From Jiangella asiatica (lineage in GTDB: Bacteria; Actinomycetota; Actinomycetes; Jiangellales; Jiangellaceae), in assembly GCF_004349065.1 (NCBI RefSeq), contig NZ_SMKZ01000018.1, positions 1 through 64,000 on the forward strand: a stretch of DNA of 64,000 nucleotides. Reading direction: 5' to 3'. A program made the position numbers and the translations under genes. The notes under the pieces are model-generated. The model saw nothing but the letters and a program-made list of their open reading frames with translations. It searched no databases and was not told where the DNA came from. Each line of letters opens with the position of its first letter. Position 1 is the stretch's first letter. Below are positions 59,295 to 64,000 of the stretch, in pieces.

Positions 59295-60848
59295 GTGACC
59301 CGCATCATCAGCTCTGTCATCGACGGCGCCGCCGTCTTTGATGAAACACAGGCGAGTCTCCAATCTCTCAACCCGGCCCACCTGGACGAGGTCGTCGGCG
59401 AGGTGCGGCTGGCGCCGGCCCGCGTCTTCGTCTCCGCCGCGGTGGTCGCCAAGAACGCACAGCCGGCCTGGGCCGACGTCCCGGCGCCGGTCCGCGGCCG
59501 GGCCATCGCGCACATCGGCCGCGTGGTCGAGCAGAACTCCGAGAGACTGGCGAAGCTCGTCGTCAGGGAGATCGGCAAGCCCTACGCCGAGGCGCTCGGC
59601 GAGGTCCGCGAGATCGTCGACACCTGCGACTTCTTCCTCGGCGAGGGCCGGCGCCTCTACGGGCAGACCGTGCCCAGCGAGATGCCCGACAAGCAGCTGT
59701 TCACGTTCCGCAATCCGGTCGGCACGGTCGCGATCATCACGGCCGGCAACTTCCCGGTCGCGGTTCCGTCCTGGTACATCGTCCCGGCCCTGCTCACCGG
59801 CAACACCATCGTGTGGAAGCCGGCCGAGTACTCCGCCGTCGTCTCCGAGGCCTTCCACGAGCTGTTCGTGCACGGCGGCGGCCTGCCCGACGGCGTGTTC
59901 AACATCGTGCAGGCCGACGGCGCCGCCACCTACGACGGCCTCGAGCAGTCGCTGCAGCTCGGGTACGTCGACAAGGTGGGCTTCACCGGGTCGTCGGAGG
60001 TCGGCCGCGAGATCGGCGCGCTCACCGGCCGGCACCTGCAGACCGCGTGCCTGGAGCTGGGTGGCAAGAACCCGCTGGTCGTCACGCCCAGCGCCGACCT
60101 CGACCTCGCCGTCGAGGGCGCGCTGTTCTCCGGCTTCGGCACCGCTGGCCAGCGGTGCACGTCGCTGGGCACCGTCATCGTGCACGAGTCGCTGCACGAG
60201 GAGTTCCTGCGCCGGTTCACCGCGGCCGTCGACTCCGCCGTCGTCGGCGACCCGGCCCAGGACGTGCTCATGGGCCCACTGCTCGACGCGAAATTCGCCG
60301 AGCGGTACGAGAAGTACCTCGGCTGGGTGCAGCCGCAGCACCGGGTGCACGGCCGCACCGGCCGCATCACCGCCGGCAACCCGCGTGCCGGCTTCGTCGG
60401 CGACCCCGCCGAGGGCCTCTACTACCACCCGGTGGTGGTCGACGGAGTCCGGCCCGGCGACGAGCTGTTCGACCACGAGACCTTCGGGCCCATCGTCGGC
60501 GTCACCACGTACTCCACCCTCGAGCAGGCGATCGACCTGGCCAACGTGCCCGGCTACGGACTGTCCAGCTCGATCTACACCACCGACCCGGCCGACGCGT
60601 TCGCGTTCCGGCGCGGCATCGGTGCGGGCATGGTCAGCATCAACAACTCCACGTCCGGCGCGGAGGCGCACCTGCCCTTCGGCGGCAACGGCAAGTCCGG
60701 CAACGGGTCGCGCCAGTCCGGCATGTGGGTGCTCGACCAGTTCACCCGCTGGCAGTCGGTCAACTGGGACTACTCCGGCCGGCTGCAGAAGGCGCAGATG
60801 GATGTGGCCGAGCTCGAGCCCGACACCGGGTTCCAGCTCGGCGACTGA
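59295..60848 (+). CDS. Aldehyde dehydrogenase, probable 2-aminoadipate semialdehyde dehydrogenase
   Basis: A 517-residue NAD(P)-dependent aldehyde dehydrogenase. The cofactor and active-site motifs are present: TVAIITAGNFPVAVPSWYIVPALLTGNTIVWKPAE, GFTGSSEVGREIG, CLELGGKNP (catalytic Glu) and GQRCTSLGTVIV (catalytic Cys). Position after lat points to oxidation of 2-aminoadipate 6-semialdehyde to 2-aminoadipate, the role of Pcd in beta-lactam producers and of ALDH7A1 in animals. It starts 82 bases after lat and ends 8 bases before the E1 gene. Confidence 0.9.
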   Translation: MTRIISSVIDGAAVFDETQASLQSLNPAHLDEVVGEVRLAPARVFVSAAVVAKNAQPAWADVPAPVRGRAIAHIGRVVEQNSERLAKLVVREIGKPYAEALGEVREIVDTCDFFLGEGRRLYGQTVPSEMPDKQLFTFRNPVGTVAIITAGNFPVAVPSWYIVPALLTGNTIVWKPAEYSAVVSEAFHELFVHGGGLPDGVFNIVQADGAATYDGLEQSLQLGYVDKVGFTGSSEVGREIGALTGRHLQTACLELGGKNPLVVTPSADLDLAVEGALFSGFGTAGQRCTSLGTVIVHESLHEEFLRRFTAAVDSAVVGDPAQDVLMGPLLDAKFAERYEKYLGWVQPQHRVHGRTGRITAGNPRAGFVGDPAEGLYYHPVVVDGVRPGDELFDHETFGPIVGVTTYSTLEQAIDLANVPGYGLSSSIYTTDPADAFAFRRGIGAGMVSINNSTSGAEAHLPFGGNGKSGNGSRQSGMWVLDQFTRWQSVNWDYSGRLQKAQMDVAELEPDTGFQLGD

Positions 60849-60856
60849 GGACCCCC

Positions 60857-63028
<2,172 letters not shown>

Positions 63029-63030
63029 CC

Positions 63031-64000
63031 ATGCCATCGCCGCTGGAGCTGCTGAGTGTGGAGCACCTGCTCAGCGATGAGGAGCGCGACCTGCGCGACG
63101 CCGTCCGGCGGTTCGTCGACGACCGCGTCCGCCCCGGCATCGCCGACTGGTACGAGGTCGGCCTGGACGAGGCGTCGGCCCGGTCGCTGGCGTCGGACGC
63201 CGGAAAGCTCGGCCTGCTCGGCATGCACCTGAGCGGGTACGGCTGCGCCGGCACCAACGCCGTCTCGTACGGGCTGGCCTGCATGGAGCTGGAGGCCGGC
63301 GACTCCGGCGTCCGGTCGCTGGTGTCCGTGCAGGGGTCGCTGGCGATGTTCGCCATCTGGAAGTTCGGCTCCGAGGAGCAGAAGCAGCGCTGGCTGCCCG
63401 GCATGGCGGCCGGCGAACTGATCGGCTGCTTCGGCTTGACCGAGCCCGACTTCGGCTCCAACCCGGCCGGCATGCGCACCCGCGCCCGCCCCGACGGCGA
63501 CGCGTGGGTGCTCGACGGCACGAAGATGTGGATCACCAACGGCAGCATCGCCGACGTCGCCGTCGTGTGGGCACGCTGCGACGACGGCGAGGTGCGCGGG
63601 TTCCTGGTGCCCGCCGGGACGCCCGGCTTCTCCGCGCCGAAGATCGGCAAGAAGCTGTCGCTGCGCGCGTCCATCACCAGCGAGCTGGTGCTCGAGGGCG
63701 TCCGGCTGCCGGCGGACGCGGTGCTGCCCGAGGTCACCGGCCTGCGCGGGCCGTTGTCGTGCCTCAACGAGGCCCGGTTCGGCATCGTCTTCGGCGCGCT
63801 CGGCGCGGCCCGCGACTGCCTGCACGCCGCACTCGACTACGCCGCCACCCGCCAGGTGTTCGACCGGCCCTTGGCGGCGTTCCAGCTCACCCAGGCCAAG
63901 CTGGCCGACATGGCGCTGGAGCTGCAGAAGGGGTTCCTGCTGGCGCTGCACCTGGGCCGGCTCAAGGACGCGGGCGAGCTCGAGCCGGCACAGATCAGCC
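63031..64000 (+). CDS. Glutaryl-CoA dehydrogenase (C-terminus outside window)
   Basis: The first 323 residues of an acyl-CoA dehydrogenase-fold flavoenzyme. Text typical of glutaryl-CoA dehydrogenase: YGCAGTNAVSYGLACMELEAGDSGVRSLVSVQGSLAMFAIWKFGSEEQKQRWLPGMAAGELIGCFGLTEPDFGSNPAGMRTRA and DGTKMWITNGSIADVAVVWAR. It would convert glutaryl-CoA to crotonyl-CoA, closing the lysine route coded by the operon. It starts two bases after the E1 stop. The catalytic Glu region lies beyond the right edge. Confidence 0.92.
   Translation, partial: MPSPLELLSVEHLLSDEERDLRDAVRRFVDDRVRPGIADWYEVGLDEASARSLASDAGKLGLLGMHLSGYGCAGTNAVSYGLACMELEAGDSGVRSLVSVQGSLAMFAIWKFGSEEQKQRWLPGMAAGELIGCFGLTEPDFGSNPAGMRTRARPDGDAWVLDGTKMWITNGSIADVAVVWARCDDGEVRGFLVPAGTPGFSAPKIGKKLSLRASITSELVLEGVRLPADAVLPEVTGLRGPLSCLNEARFGIVFGALGAARDCLHAALDYAATRQVFDRPLAAFQLTQAKLADMALELQKGFLLALHLGRLKDAGELEPAQIS

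Overview
High-GC (about 70 percent or more), gene-dense chromosomal DNA from an actinomycete. Signs of this are GTG and TTG starts, chains of genes overlapping by ATGA or GTGA, rbpA, an Lnt/polyprenol-phosphate-mannose synthase pair, and the alaS-ruvX-mltG-aroE cluster. The overall look fits a Jiangella-like soil actinomycete, but the genus is an impression and was not tested. I see no rRNA, tRNA, CRISPR array, intact insertion sequence or prophage.

Layout. 1-2160: end of a DUF222/HNH-like gene, a WYL regulator and a YdeI-family gene, with a 44-residue remnant of a VOC protein between the last two. 2240-8793: housekeeping operon DUF948-DUF6167-alaS-ruvX-mltG-aroE-prepilin peptidase. It stops at two broken genes (8812-9425). 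9442-16825: HAD phosphatase, polysaccharide deacetylase, VWA lipoprotein-like gene, a DrrAB-type exporter divergent from its TetR regulator over a long palindrome, and gnd. 16826-17293: a regulatory or decayed gap with a palindromic repeat, an AbrB-antitoxin remnant and further dyads. 17294-23506: TetR, methyltransferase-MpaB pair, CrtI-like oxidoreductase, CHRD protein, ArsR-SRPBCC pair. 23526-28961: three multidrug pumps in one operon divergent from an HxlR regulator. 28972-35289: amino-sugar uptake and catabolism (NgcEFG-like ABC importer, SIS protein, RpiR regulator, BadF/GlcNAc-kinase-like protein). 35286-41250: a 1487-residue secreted subtilase with a Kelch region, beside a TrmB regulator translationally coupled to a winged-helix protein. 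41295-49826: glyA with a ZTP riboswitch, GNAT, GDPD, def, UMF1 transporter, rbpA, and the fxsA-ppm-lnt operon. 50437-57537: CoxG-like protein with 57-bp repeats, YtcJ amidohydrolase, a second WYL regulator divergent from an epoxide hydrolase, an HTH_42 protein, and an XRE-cupin gene divergent from a GNAT gene. 57878-64000: a lysine catabolic operon (lat, aldehyde dehydrogenase, fused E1, glutaryl-CoA dehydrogenase) running off the right edge.

The most interesting points are: (i) a four-gene operon that reads as a complete lysine to 2-aminoadipate to glutaryl-CoA to crotonyl-CoA route with an alpha-beta fused E1; (ii) two palindromic repeat families, members of which supply stop codons of flanking genes, one family including a 40-bp inverted pair; (iii) the same operator (TGNGGAA-N7-TTCCNCA) in front of both WYL regulators 53 kb apart; (iv) a decayed AbrB-type antitoxin with its own dyad in the gap upstream of a TetR gene.
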